A stretch of 14,253 bases of DNA from Deltaproteobacteria bacterium (GCA_016717595.1 JADKFE010000075.1:1-14253), one strand, 5' to 3'. Shown: positions 6,912-14,065, counted from the stretch's first letter. Program-made: numbers and translations. The notes: generated by a model not told the origin, from the sequence alone.

Positions 6912-6917
6912 AGTTTA
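6912..6917 (-). promoter_or_regulatory. Candidate -10 element for the P450-GH114 operon
   Basis: TAAACT on the minus strand lies about 30 bases upstream of the P450 ATG in an otherwise very GC-rich region. No good -35 hexamer is visible at 17 bp; GACAAC at 19 bp is the best fit. Confidence 0.3.
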
Positions 6918-6943
6918 TGCCAGATCACGCCGCGGGGGTTGTC

Positions 6944-6957
6944 CGGGGATCTCCCCG
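6944..6957. promoter_or_regulatory. 14-bp dyad CGGGGA-TC-TCCCCG in the P450/cyclase divergent region
   Basis: It has perfect six-base arms around a TC spacer and lies about 27 bp upstream of the candidate P450 -10. A dyad of the same design, CGGGGT-TC-ACCCCG, lies before the MopE-like gene at 11402-11415. It could be an operator for a dimeric regulator, but none can be named. Confidence 0.35.
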
Positions 6958-7011
6958 CGACAAATCGCCGCCGCCGCCGCGCACGCTGGGCGCCTGTTTG
7001 GCCTCTGCACC

Positions 7012-7040
7012 TTGACGGGGGTGCCGCCAGCGCCGACAAT
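7012..7040 (+). promoter_or_regulatory. Sigma-70-type promoter of the adenylate cyclase gene
   Basis: TTGACG (7012-7017) and GACAAT (7035-7040) are separated by exactly 17 bp. Transcription would start near 7047, just before the Shine-Dalgarno sequence at 7051. This rules out the in-frame ATG at 7039, which lies inside the -10 element, and supports the TTG start at 7060. Confidence 0.6.
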
Positions 7041-7059
7041 GCCCTGTCCTGGAGGTGAT

Positions 7060-8283
7060 TTGTCTGCCGACGCCGCGCCTGATGCGTCCACCGAGGTCAG
7101 CACGATCCGCGTGGCCAGCCTGATCGCCCGCCTCGCCACCGAGGGGCAGAACGTCAGCGACCCCAAGGCCCTCATCCGAGAGGTCGCCGAGGCCCTGCGT
7201 GAGCTGGGCGTGCCCGTCGAGCGCTGCATGGTGGGGCTCCAGGTGCTTCACCCCCAGGTGCGGGTGGTCTCCTGGAGCTGGCGCCGGGGCGTAGACGAGG
7301 TGATCGAGCGTGAGTTTGACTACTCCTTAGAGGAGCAGCCGATCTACCTCAAGAGCCCCATCGTCGAGCTGCGCCAGGGCACGCCGCTCATCCGCCGTCG
7401 CCTCGTGGGCCCCGACGCCAAGCTCGACTACCCCGTGCTGCACGACCTCGTCGCCGAGGGCTTCACCGACTACGTCGCCTTGTCGTTCCGCGTGGAGGAG
7501 GGCCCAGGAAACGCCGTCACCTGGGCCACCCAGGCCCCGGGCGGCTTCACGCCGAGCCAGGTCGCCGCGCTCCAGACCTTGCTGCCGGTGCTCTCGTTGT
7601 TGTTGGAGGTCCACGCCCAGCGGCGCATCAGCCGGGCCTTGTTGGGCACCTATCTGGGCCAAGACGCCGGGCGGCGGGTGCTCTCGGGGCAGGTGCGCCG
7701 CGGCGACGGCGAACGAATCCGCGCCGTCATCTGGTGCTCGGACATGCGCGACTTCACCCTGCTCTCCGACACGCTGCCCGGCCCGGCCCTGCTCACGATG
7801 CTGAACACCTGCTTTGAGCGGCAGGTGTGGGCGATTCACCGAAACGGCGGCGAGGTGCTCAAGTTCATCGGCGACGGGCTCTTGGCGATCTTCCGCATCG
7901 ACGAGCGGGAGGGGGCCGAGGCCGAGGCGTCCCGGCGCGCCGTCATCGCCGGGATCGAGGGCTTCGCCAGCCTTCAAGAGGAGAACCTGCGCCGCGTCGG
8001 CCAGGCGCTGTTGCCGATTCGGGTGGGCTTGGCCTTACACATCGGCGACGTCGAGTTCGGCAACATCGGCGCGCCGGATCGCCTCGACTTCACGGTGATC
8101 GGCCCGGCGGTGAACCTCGCGTCGCGGCTAGAGAGCCTGTCCAAGACCCTCGGCGAGCCGTTCTTGCTCTCCGCCGCCGTGGCCGATGCCCTCGTGGGCA
8201 CAAGCCTGCCCGTGCGCGCCTTGGGGCCTCAAGCCATCCGTGGCCTCCCCGCCCCTCAGCCGGTGTTCGCGGTGCGGCTCTGA
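7060..8283 (+). CDS. Class III adenylate cyclase with N-terminal sensory-type domain
   Basis: This 407-residue protein is predicted to make cyclic AMP from ATP. The C-terminal catalytic domain (about 215-400) carries all key residues: metal-binding Asp228 (CSDMRDFT) and Asp272 (KFIGDGLLAIF), adenine-selecting Lys268 and Asp343 (DFTVIGPAVNLASRLE), and transition-state Asn352 and Arg356. The usual RGF of the first motif is RDF here. The N-terminal 185 residues have no membrane segment. They contain RCMVGLQVLHPQVRVVSWSW, DYPVLHDLVAEGFTDYVAL and WATQAPGGF and look like a GAF-like soluble sensor, though I cannot assign a family firmly. The start is TTG at 7060, behind GGAGGTGAT and a good promoter. 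GTG at 7111 is a less likely alternative. It is divergent from P450 and convergent with the small gene at 8294. Confidence 0.9.
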   Translation: MSADAAPDASTEVSTIRVASLIARLATEGQNVSDPKALIREVAEALRELGVPVERCMVGLQVLHPQVRVVSWSWRRGVDEVIEREFDYSLEEQPIYLKSPIVELRQGTPLIRRRLVGPDAKLDYPVLHDLVAEGFTDYVALSFRVEEGPGNAVTWATQAPGGFTPSQVAALQTLLPVLSLLLEVHAQRRISRALLGTYLGQDAGRRVLSGQVRRGDGERIRAVIWCSDMRDFTLLSDTLPGPALLTMLNTCFERQVWAIHRNGGEVLKFIGDGLLAIFRIDEREGAEAEASRRAVIAGIEGFASLQEENLRRVGQALLPIRVGLALHIGDVEFGNIGAPDRLDFTVIGPAVNLASRLESLSKTLGEPFLLSAAVADALVGTSLPVRALGPQAIRGLPAPQPVFAVRL

Positions 8284-8296
8284 GCCCGCGGGCTCA
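8281..8296. terminator. Perfect 16-bp palindrome holding the stop codons of two convergent genes
   Basis: TGAGCCCGCGGGCTCA begins with the cyclase TGA (8281-8283) and ends with the complement of the other gene's TGA (8294-8296). It can fold as a six-base-pair stem with a CGCG loop on either strand. It lacks a T-run, so a bidirectional terminator function is only plausible. Confidence 0.4.
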
Positions 8297-8515
8297 GTCG
8301 CCGAAGATCTTGTCCATGTCCGACTTCTTGCGGGCCTTCCGCTCGGGGGCGTCGGCGGCGATGAGCTTGTCCATGTTGGACTTCCGTTTGGCCTTCCGCG
8401 CCTCTTCTTCAGGGTCGGGGATCTCTTCAGGGCCGTCGTAACGCCCCTCGCTGGGATCAAAGGCCATCAGGTCGTCTAAAGAGTCCGCCTCGGGCTTGTC
8501 GTCTTTTTTGGGCAT
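8294..8515 (-). CDS. Small charged protein with internal duplication, 73 residues
   Basis: I do not recognise this family. The protein is soluble and highly charged: an acidic N-terminal two thirds (LDDLMAFDPSEG, then EEIPDPEEEA) is followed by a basic C-terminal third. That third contains two copies of one motif, ARKAKRKSNMDKLIAAD (39-55) and ERKARKKSDMDKIFGD (58-73), sharing a K-S-x-M-D-K core at a 19-residue period; the DNA repeats at 8310-8342 and 8367-8399. The start was set at 8515 because GGAGG lies five bases upstream; the frame also stays open to 8578. It is convergent with the cyclase and divergent from the release-factor-like gene. Repeated short basic-acidic motifs suggest a binding peptide for nucleic acid or a protein partner, but that is a guess. 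Confidence 0.75.
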   Translation of the reverse strand: MPKKDDKPEADSLDDLMAFDPSEGRYDGPEEIPDPEEEARKAKRKSNMDKLIAADAPERKARKKSDMDKIFGD

Positions 8516-8636
8516 CCTGTCCTCCAGAGGTTTAGGCCGTTCAGATCCAAAAGTCGCAGGAGAATCAAGGTTTGGCAAGGCCAGACTCTGCCCAAGGCGG
8601 CAGGCTCGTGAGGCGAGGACCCGTTAGAAGGCGGCG

Positions 8637-9005
8637 ATGGACCCGATTCACCCGACTCAGCCGAATCTACTTCACCCGACGGATCGTGAGCACTTAGAGC
8701 GCGATTGTGTCGTCGAGCCCGTTCGTGCCGGGGGCCCCGGCGGCCAGCACCGCAACAAGAAGTACACCGGCGTGCGGCTCACCCACCTGCCCACGGGCCT
8801 CGTGGTGATGGCCACTGAGGAGCGCAGCGCCGCCCAGAACCGCGACGCCGCGTTTGACCGCATGGCGCGGCGCTTGGAGCTCGCCCAGCGCCCGGTGATC
8901 CCCCGCAAAGAGACGGGGCCCAGCCGGGCCCAGCGCCGTCGCCGCCGCGAAGACAAACGCCAGCACGCCCAGAAGAAGGCGAGCCGGCGGTTTACCGACG
9001 ACTAG
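8637..9005 (+). CDS. Single-domain release-factor-like protein (GGQ motif)
   Basis: This 122-residue protein consists of only the catalytic RF-1 domain plus a basic tail. The motif AGGPGGQHRNKK (31-42) contains Gly-Gly-Gln at 35-37, which triggers peptidyl-tRNA hydrolysis in the ribosomal peptidyl-transferase centre. It is followed by the characteristic TGVRLTHLPTGLVV and AAQNRDAAFDRM. There is no codon-recognition domain. The C-terminus from about residue 95 is strongly basic (AQRRRRREDKR and so on), like the tail that ArfB-type rescue factors place in the empty mRNA channel. A rescue role for stalled ribosomes is therefore likely, but it could also act on other RNAs. The ATG at 8637 has a weak GAAGG upstream. 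It converges on the carbonic anhydrase gene with nine bases between stop codons. Confidence 0.88.
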   Translation: MDPIHPTQPNLLHPTDREHLERDCVVEPVRAGGPGGQHRNKKYTGVRLTHLPTGLVVMATEERSAAQNRDAAFDRMARRLELAQRPVIPRKETGPSRAQRRRRREDKRQHAQKKASRRFTDD

Positions 9006-9030
9006 CCACGACCATCAGCCCTCGTCGTGG
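9006..9030. terminator. Hairpin between convergent release-factor-like and carbonic anhydrase genes
   Basis: CCACGAC (9006-9012) and GTCGTGG (9024-9030) form a perfect seven-base-pair stem around an 11-base loop containing the carbonic anhydrase stop codon. There is no T-run. It may end or protect both messages. Confidence 0.4.
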
Positions 9031-9653
9031 AAGTCGTAGCGGTAGACCTCGTCGATGGGCGAGTTCGGCGCCACGGTGGTCAGCTCACGGATGAGCCCGT
9101 CGTTCATGCCGAACACCCAGCCGTGGATGTAGGGGAGCTGCCGCTTGTGCCAGGCCTCTTGCACCACGGAGGTGTGAACGAGGTTCTGAACCTGGGCCAA
9201 GACGTTGAGCTCGACGAGGCGGTCGACCTTCCGCTCCTCGGAGTACAGGTCGAGCTCTTGGCGGTGGTTGCGGTAGACGTCTTTGATGTGCCGCAGCCAC
9301 TTGTTGAGCAGGCCCAGCTCAGCCCGGGTCAACGAGGCCTTCACGCCGCCGCAGCCGTAGTGCCCGCAGACGATGACGTGGCGCACGCCGAGGTGGTGCA
9401 CCGCGTACTGCAAGACCGAGAGCAGGTTGAGGTCGGTGTGTACGACGAGGTTGGCGATGTTGCGGTGGACGAAGATCTCGCCGGGGTTGGTGCCGGTGAT
9501 CTCGTCCGGCGGCACCCGGGAGTCGGAGCAGCCGATCCACAGCACCTCCGGCTTCTGGGGCTGGCCGAGGCGCTCGAAGAAGGTGGGGTCGACGGTGAGC
9601 CGCTCCTGAATCCAGGCGCGGTTCGACAGCAGCATCCGCTTGTAGCTCTCCAC
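9015..9653 (-). CDS. can: Beta-carbonic anhydrase
   Basis: This 212-residue zinc enzyme interconverts CO2 and bicarbonate in the cytoplasm. It closely follows the E. coli Can pattern. CSDSR supplies Cys42 and the Asp44-Arg46 dyad, GHYGCGG supplies His98 and Cys101, and LNVLAQVQNL and HGWVFGMNDG are typical later motifs. GTG at 9653 was chosen because GGAG lies six bases upstream. It gives the usual N-terminus ESYKRMLLSNRAW and puts the zinc ligands at the same numbers as I recall for E. coli Can. A longer frame from TTG at 9722 would overlap the transporter gene by 20 bases and adds a Pro-rich, unlikely segment. It follows the SulP gene by 49 bp on the same strand, so the two probably form an operon for bicarbonate supply or pH balance. 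Confidence 0.95.
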   Translation of the reverse strand: MESYKRMLLSNRAWIQERLTVDPTFFERLGQPQKPEVLWIGCSDSRVPPDEITGTNPGEIFVHRNIANLVVHTDLNLLSVLQYAVHHLGVRHVIVCGHYGCGGVKASLTRAELGLLNKWLRHIKDVYRNHRQELDLYSEERKVDRLVELNVLAQVQNLVHTSVVQEAWHKRQLPYIHGWVFGMNDGLIRELTTVAPNSPIDEVYRYDFHDEG

Positions 9654-9702
9654 AGGGGCTCCGAGGGTGAGGGTGGTCTCTGGGGGACTGGGCGCAGGGA
9701 GG

Positions 9703-11280
9703 TCAGTGGCCCGAGGACGCAAGGTTCTCGGGCAGGCGGAACTTGCGGCTCAGCTCGCGGGCGGTGATCCGCTGGTCACGCTGGGGCGCCGAGGCCACGA
9801 AGGCCTCGATCTGCTCTTGCACGTCGGGGTCGATGAACGTGCTGCGCGCGCCGTCGATGATGACGTGAACGCCGTTGGGGATCGACTCCAAGGCCCGGCG
9901 GAGCTGGTACTTGTGCAAGAAGGACAGGTCGCGGGTGAACTTCACCAGGGCGAAGTCGCGCTCCCGCACCACCACGATGGCGGTGTGGATGCTCGTGAAC
10001 ACCGTGCAGATCATGCTCACCACGAAGCCGACGCCGACGCCGACGAGCAGGTCAGAGAACACGGTGACCACGACGGTGACGATGAACGGCAAGAACTGGT
10101 CCCAGCCCCGGCCCCACATCTCACGGAACAGCTCCACCCGGGCGAGGCGGTAACCGACGAGCAGGAGCACGGCGGCCAAGGCGCCCAGCGGCACGAGGTT
10201 CAACAAGAAGGGCACCGAGAGCGCCAAGGCCAAGAGCAGCACCCCATGAAACACCGCCGAGACCTTGGTTTGCGCGCCGGCTTGTACGTTCGCCGAGCTG
10301 CGCACGACGACGGAGGTGATCGGCAGGCCGCCGAGCGCGCCAGAGAGGAAGTTGCCGACGCCTTGGGCGAGGAGCTCTTGGTTGGGCGGGCTGGTGCGCC
10401 GCTTGGGGTCGATGCGGTCGCAGGCCTCAAGGCACAGGAGCGTCTCTAAGCTGGCGATGGCGGTGATCTCCATCGCGACGATCCAGACCTTGGGATCGGC
10501 GATGCGGCTGAGGTCGGGGCGCGGGACGATGGCCGAGAGATCACCGCCGAAGGAGAACACGGGGATCTGCACGAGGTGCCCACCCTCGGCGCCGATGGCG
10601 AGGCCCGGCGCGAAGGCCTTAAACGCCTCGTTCATCAAGACGCTGGCGACCACGGCCACGAGCGCGCCGGGGATCACCTTCGACACGGGGAGGTTCTTGA
10701 TCGCCGGGCGCTCCCACAGAAGCAGGATCGCCAGGGCCGTCACCGCGACGATCACCACGCCGGGCGTGGCCGACATCACGGCCTTGGCGATCTCGGTGAA
10801 GGTGTTGTCGCGGCCGTTCATCATCCAGAACGACTCGTCACCCTCAAAGTCCGTGTCGCGGCCCAAGGCGTGGGGGATCTGCTTGAGCACGACGATGATG
10901 CCGATCGCCGCCAACATCCCGCGGATCACGCTCGACGGGAAGAGGTTCGCCAAGAAGCCCACACGCGCCAGGCCTAGCCCGAGCTGAAGCACCCCCGCGA
11001 GCATGACGGCGGTCAGAAAGGCGTCGAATCCGCCGAGCTTCTGGGCGCCCGCGGCGACGACGACGGCGAGGCCCGCCGCGGGGCCGCTCACTGAAGTGTG
11101 GGAGCCGCTGAGGCCGCCCACGACGATGCCGCCGATGACTCCGGCGACGAGCCCCGAGACGAGGGGCGCGTCAGAGGCGAGGGCGATCCCCAGGCAGAGG
11201 GGGAGCGCAACCAAGAACACCACGAGCCCCGCTGGGGCGTCCGTGCGTAGGGCTTCTAGCCACCGCAGACGGTCGGACAA
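9703..11280 (-). CDS. SulP-family anion (probably bicarbonate) transporter
   Basis: This 525-residue inner-membrane protein starts with DAPAGLVVFLVALPLCLGIA, the conserved first segments of SulP transporters. It continues with SVSGPAAGLAVVV, about ten or more hydrophobic segments, and PNQELLAQGVGNFLSGALGG plus SVVVRSSANVQAGA in the transport core. After about residue 410 a cytoplasmic STAS-like domain follows (VHVIIDGARSTFIDPDVQEQ), shorter than in many relatives. The linked carbonic anhydrase suggests bicarbonate as the substrate, as known for SulP-anhydrase gene pairs; sulfate remains possible. TTG at 11280 (MSDRLRWLEAL) was chosen because GGAGG lies four bases upstream; the frame is open to TTG at 11334 without a ribosome-binding site. 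It is divergent from the MopE-like lipoprotein gene. Confidence 0.92.
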   Translation of the reverse strand: MSDRLRWLEALRTDAPAGLVVFLVALPLCLGIALASDAPLVSGLVAGVIGGIVVGGLSGSHTSVSGPAAGLAVVVAAGAQKLGGFDAFLTAVMLAGVLQLGLGLARVGFLANLFPSSVIRGMLAAIGIIVVLKQIPHALGRDTDFEGDESFWMMNGRDNTFTEIAKAVMSATPGVVIVAVTALAILLLWERPAIKNLPVSKVIPGALVAVVASVLMNEAFKAFAPGLAIGAEGGHLVQIPVFSFGGDLSAIVPRPDLSRIADPKVWIVAMEITAIASLETLLCLEACDRIDPKRRTSPPNQELLAQGVGNFLSGALGGLPITSVVVRSSANVQAGAQTKVSAVFHGVLLLALALSVPFLLNLVPLGALAAVLLLVGYRLARVELFREMWGRGWDQFLPFIVTVVVTVFSDLLVGVGVGFVVSMICTVFTSIHTAIVVVRERDFALVKFTRDLSFLHKYQLRRALESIPNGVHVIIDGARSTFIDPDVQEQIEAFVASAPQRDQRITARELSRKFRLPENLASSGH

Positions 11281-11306
11281 CGCTCCTCCACTGATTGATG
11301 TAGGGA

Positions 11307-11328
11307 TCAGCGCGCCTCTCAGCGCGCC
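11307..11328. repeat. Tandem TCAGCGCGCC pair upstream of the SulP gene
   Basis: Two identical ten-base copies (11307-11316 and 11319-11328) have a 12-bp period in the leader of the transporter-anhydrase operon. They could be a regulator site; no regulator can be named. Confidence 0.4.
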
Positions 11329-11401
11329 CGGCAACGGTATTCACCTCACTGGGGGCGGCAAGCGGATCGTTAAAAAATTGTTCGCGGAATGAGGTAGACT
11401 C

Positions 11402-11415
11402 CGGGGTTCACCCCG
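11402..11415. promoter_or_regulatory. 14-bp dyad CGGGGT-TC-ACCCCG before the MopE-like gene
   Basis: It has perfect six-base arms and a TC spacer, 18 bases before the ATG and directly after a TAGACT hexamer (11395-11400) that could be a -10 element. An AT-rich stretch, TTAAAAAATTG, lies at 11370-11380. The dyad shares 12 of 14 bases with the one at 6944-6957, and both differing bases keep the symmetry. Confidence 0.35.
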
Positions 11416-11433
11416 TCTCGCCTTCGGTGTCCT

Positions 11434-13986
11434 ATGCGCGCGCTCTTCGCCCTGTCTCTCTTTAGCGCCTTCGCGCTCACCGCCTGCAAAGGGGACAGCC
11501 CCAGCGACGACAGCGATGCGCCCACGGACAGCGATCCAACCGCGGACGACAGCGACAGCCCCGACGACAGCGGCCGCCCCGACGACAGCCAGGTCACCGA
11601 GATCGATCTTGACGGCGACGGCTTCAACAGCGAGGACGACTGCGACGACGACAACGCCGCGGTGAACCCCGACGCGGAGGAGGTCTGCGACGGCGAAGAC
11701 AACAACTGCGACGGGGCCAAAGACGAGGACGCCGCCGACGCGACGACCTACTACGCCGATGAAGACGGCGACGGCTACGGCGATCCAGCCGCGGCGGTGT
11801 TGTTGTGTGAGGAGGCCCCGGGCCTCGTCCTCGACGACAGCGACTGCGACGACGGCGACGACCAGATCCACCCAGAGGCCACCGAGGTCTGCGACGACGT
11901 CGACAACAACTGCGACGGCCTCACCGACGACGACGACCCCGCCTTAGACCTCTCCACGGCGACGACCTGGTACCGCGACCTCGACGGCGACGGCCACGGC
12001 AACCCCGGCGACGCCCGCGAGGCGTGTCAGGGCGCCGCCGACGAGGCGAGCGCGGGCAACGACTGCGACGACGGCGACGCCACGGTGAGCCCCAGCGCGC
12101 AAGAGGTCTGCGGCGGCGGAGACGAAGACTGCGATGAGCTCGTCGATGATGAGGACGACTCCATCGACCCATCCAGCCTCCAGAGCTCGTTCTTCGACAC
12201 CGACGGCGACGGCTACGGCAACGCCGCCGCGCCAGGCGCCTGCGTGGTGCCGTCGGGGGCGGTGACCGAGGGCGGCGACTGCGACGACGAGAACAGCGAC
12301 GTCAACCCCGGCGCCCCCGAGCTCTGTGATGAGCGTGACAACGACTGCGACGGCCTCACCGACGACGACGACGACACCCTGGATGCGTCGAGCGCCACGG
12401 CCTACTACCTCGACGCGGATGGCGACGGCTTCGGCGATGACAGCGCGCCCGGGCTGGCCTGTGAGGTCCCGTCCGGGGCGCTCACCGTAGGCGGGGACTG
12501 CGATGACGGCGACGCCGACGTGAACCCCGACGCCGTGGAGCTGTGTAACTCCGGCGTCGATGAGGACTGCGACGGCAGCCCCGAGCCCTGCGGGGTCGAG
12601 GGCGCGCTCACCGAGGGTGACGCCGACTACACGATCCTCGGCGCCGCGAGCTCCAACCTCGGCTACGACATGGCCGTGGGTGACCTCAACGGCGACGGCG
12701 AAGACGACCTCGTCGTGAGCGCCTACCTCACCGACGTCTCCTCAAGCCTCTCCGACGCGGGCGCGGTGTATGTGGTCTACGGCCCCGTCGCCGACGACCT
12801 CAGCCTGCCCGCCGACGCCGACCTCTCCCTCACCGGCGTCGGCGCCGCGAGCTACACCGGCAAGGCCGTCTCCGCCGGGGGCGACGTGAACGGCGACGGC
12901 GTCGACGACCTGTTGATCTCCGCCTACACCTACAACCCCGGCAGCCGGTCGAGCGCCGGGGGCGTGGCCTTGGTCTACGGCTCGACGACGGCTCGCACGG
13001 GCTCCTTGACCTTCTCCACCGGGGACGCCTTGTGGGCGGGCGCGGCGTCGAACGACTACCTCGGCACCGAGGCCCAGATCGTCGGCGACCTCAACGGCGA
13101 CGGCTACGATGACATCGTGCTCGGCGCCTACGGCGTAGACTACACCGGCTCGCTCTCCGGCGCGGTCTACCTGTTCGCGGGCTCGGCCACGAAGTACAGC
13201 GGCTCGGTGAGCACGTCTACGGCGGCCTTGACCATCAGCGGCGCGTCCTCTGGGGATGAGCTGGGCAACCTGCGCAGCGTGAGCGGCCGTGTTGACCTCG
13301 ACGGCGACGGCCTCAACGAGCTGGTCCTGGGCGCGGTGAAGAACGACGACGCCGGCTCCTCAGCGGGCGCGGTGTTCCTGTTTTACGGGAACACGGCGTA
13401 CAGCGGCACGAGCGGCGTGACGGTCACCGCGGCCTTCGCCGACGCGGTCTTCACCGGGGTCACCGGCGGAGACGGCTTGGGCGAGCAGGTCAGCGGCGTC
13501 GGCGACACCGACGGCGACGGCTACGACGAGCTGATCCTCGGCGGCGACGGCGCAGACCCCGGCGCGGTCTCGGCGGCCGGCTGCGCCTGGCTCCTCCCCG
13601 GCGACAGCTCCGCCTACAGCGGCACGGACTACATCGACTCCTACTCCAGCGCCGAGATCTGCGGCGTCACCAAGACCGACAACCTCGGCGAGGTCGCCTA
13701 CGGCGGCGACCTCAACGGCGACAGCTACGCGGACGTGGTCGTGGCGAGCTCCCTGGTGAACGTCGGCTCCACCTCCGACGCGGGCGCGGCGTACGTCTTC
13801 TTCGGCCCGGTGAGCGGGAGCTACGTCGCCACCGACGCTGACGCGTCGCTGAGCGGCAGCAACGCGAGCGGCTACATGGGGCTGGGCGGGGTGATCTTGG
13901 ATTATGACGGGGATGGGGCGGATGATCTGATCATCGGCGCGTATGGGGATGACGCGGCGTATGTTTGGCGGGGTGGGGGGCTGTGA
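11434..13986 (+). CDS. MopE-type metal-binding / FG-GAP propeller lipoprotein
   Basis: This 850-residue predicted cell-surface lipoprotein begins with MRALFALSLFSAFALTAC, lipobox LTAC (Cys18). A Ser/Asp/Pro linker (about 20-55) follows. Five modules of about 60 residues (about 58-387) have the pattern DxDGDGxG...DCDD...VNPxAxEVCDxxDNxCDG, the 'putative metal-binding motif' of MopE-like proteins; they are rich in acidic calcium-type loops and Cys pairs. The second half carries seven FG-GAP-like loops (for example GDLNGDGYDDIVLGA at 551-565) near residues 416, 483, 551, 620, 690, 758 and 822. That spacing of about 68 residues fits a seven-bladed propeller as in integrin alpha heads. The last loop has already diverged (LDYDGDGADD). 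No Shine-Dalgarno sequence is visible. Surface adhesion or metal binding is likely; the ligand is unknown. Confidence 0.9.
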   Translation: MRALFALSLFSAFALTACKGDSPSDDSDAPTDSDPTADDSDSPDDSGRPDDSQVTEIDLDGDGFNSEDDCDDDNAAVNPDAEEVCDGEDNNCDGAKDEDAADATTYYADEDGDGYGDPAAAVLLCEEAPGLVLDDSDCDDGDDQIHPEATEVCDDVDNNCDGLTDDDDPALDLSTATTWYRDLDGDGHGNPGDAREACQGAADEASAGNDCDDGDATVSPSAQEVCGGGDEDCDELVDDEDDSIDPSSLQSSFFDTDGDGYGNAAAPGACVVPSGAVTEGGDCDDENSDVNPGAPELCDERDNDCDGLTDDDDDTLDASSATAYYLDADGDGFGDDSAPGLACEVPSGALTVGGDCDDGDADVNPDAVELCNSGVDEDCDGSPEPCGVEGALTEGDADYTILGAASSNLGYDMAVGDLNGDGEDDLVVSAYLTDVSSSLSDAGAVYVVYGPVADDLSLPADADLSLTGVGAASYTGKAVSAGGDVNGDGVDDLLISAYTYNPGSRSSAGGVALVYGSTTARTGSLTFSTGDALWAGAASNDYLGTEAQIVGDLNGDGYDDIVLGAYGVDYTGSLSGAVYLFAGSATKYSGSVSTSTAALTISGASSGDELGNLRSVSGRVDLDGDGLNELVLGAVKNDDAGSSAGAVFLFYGNTAYSGTSGVTVTAAFADAVFTGVTGGDGLGEQVSGVGDTDGDGYDELILGGDGADPGAVSAAGCAWLLPGDSSAYSGTDYIDSYSSAEICGVTKTDNLGEVAYGGDLNGDSYADVVVASSLVNVGSTSDAGAAYVFFGPVSGSYVATDADASLSGSNASGYMGLGGVILDYDGDGADDLIIGAYGDDAAYVWRGGGL

Positions 13987-14012
13987 GCGGGGTTCTTCTC
14001 CGCAACTCTTTT
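13987..14012 (+). terminator. Candidate intrinsic terminator after the MopE-type gene
   Basis: GCGGGG, loop TTCTT, CTCCGC (13987-14003) forms a six-pair stem with one G-T pair directly after the stop codon. It is followed by AACTCTTTT. The T-run is short and interrupted. Confidence 0.45.
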
Positions 14013-14065
14013 GGAGTCATGGGCACCCTGCGACGGTGAGGAGCGCCCGCGAGATGCGTGGCCTG

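Noticed and set aside
6265..7059. Long upstream extension of the cyclase frame
   Set aside because: It runs antisense through the P450 gene and across the cyclase promoter. The translation is not protein-like before about 7060.
8516..8578. Longer N-terminus of the 73-residue protein
   Set aside because: The ATG at 8515 has an ideal GGAGG, and the extension lies in the divergent promoter region.
5560..9005. An anti-phage cyclic-nucleotide defence system built around the cyclase
   Set aside because: The cyclase is a class III housekeeping-type enzyme without adjacent nucleotide-gated effector genes. Neighbours are metabolic or translational.
9654..9722. Longer N-terminus of the carbonic anhydrase from TTG 9722
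   Set aside because: It overlaps the SulP gene, is Pro-rich and has no ribosome-binding site, while GTG 9653 has one and gives family-typical numbering.
11341..11871. Val/Ala-rich minus-strand frame that looks like a membrane protein
   Set aside because: Val-rich runs are the complement of GAC-rich codons in the MopE-type gene.
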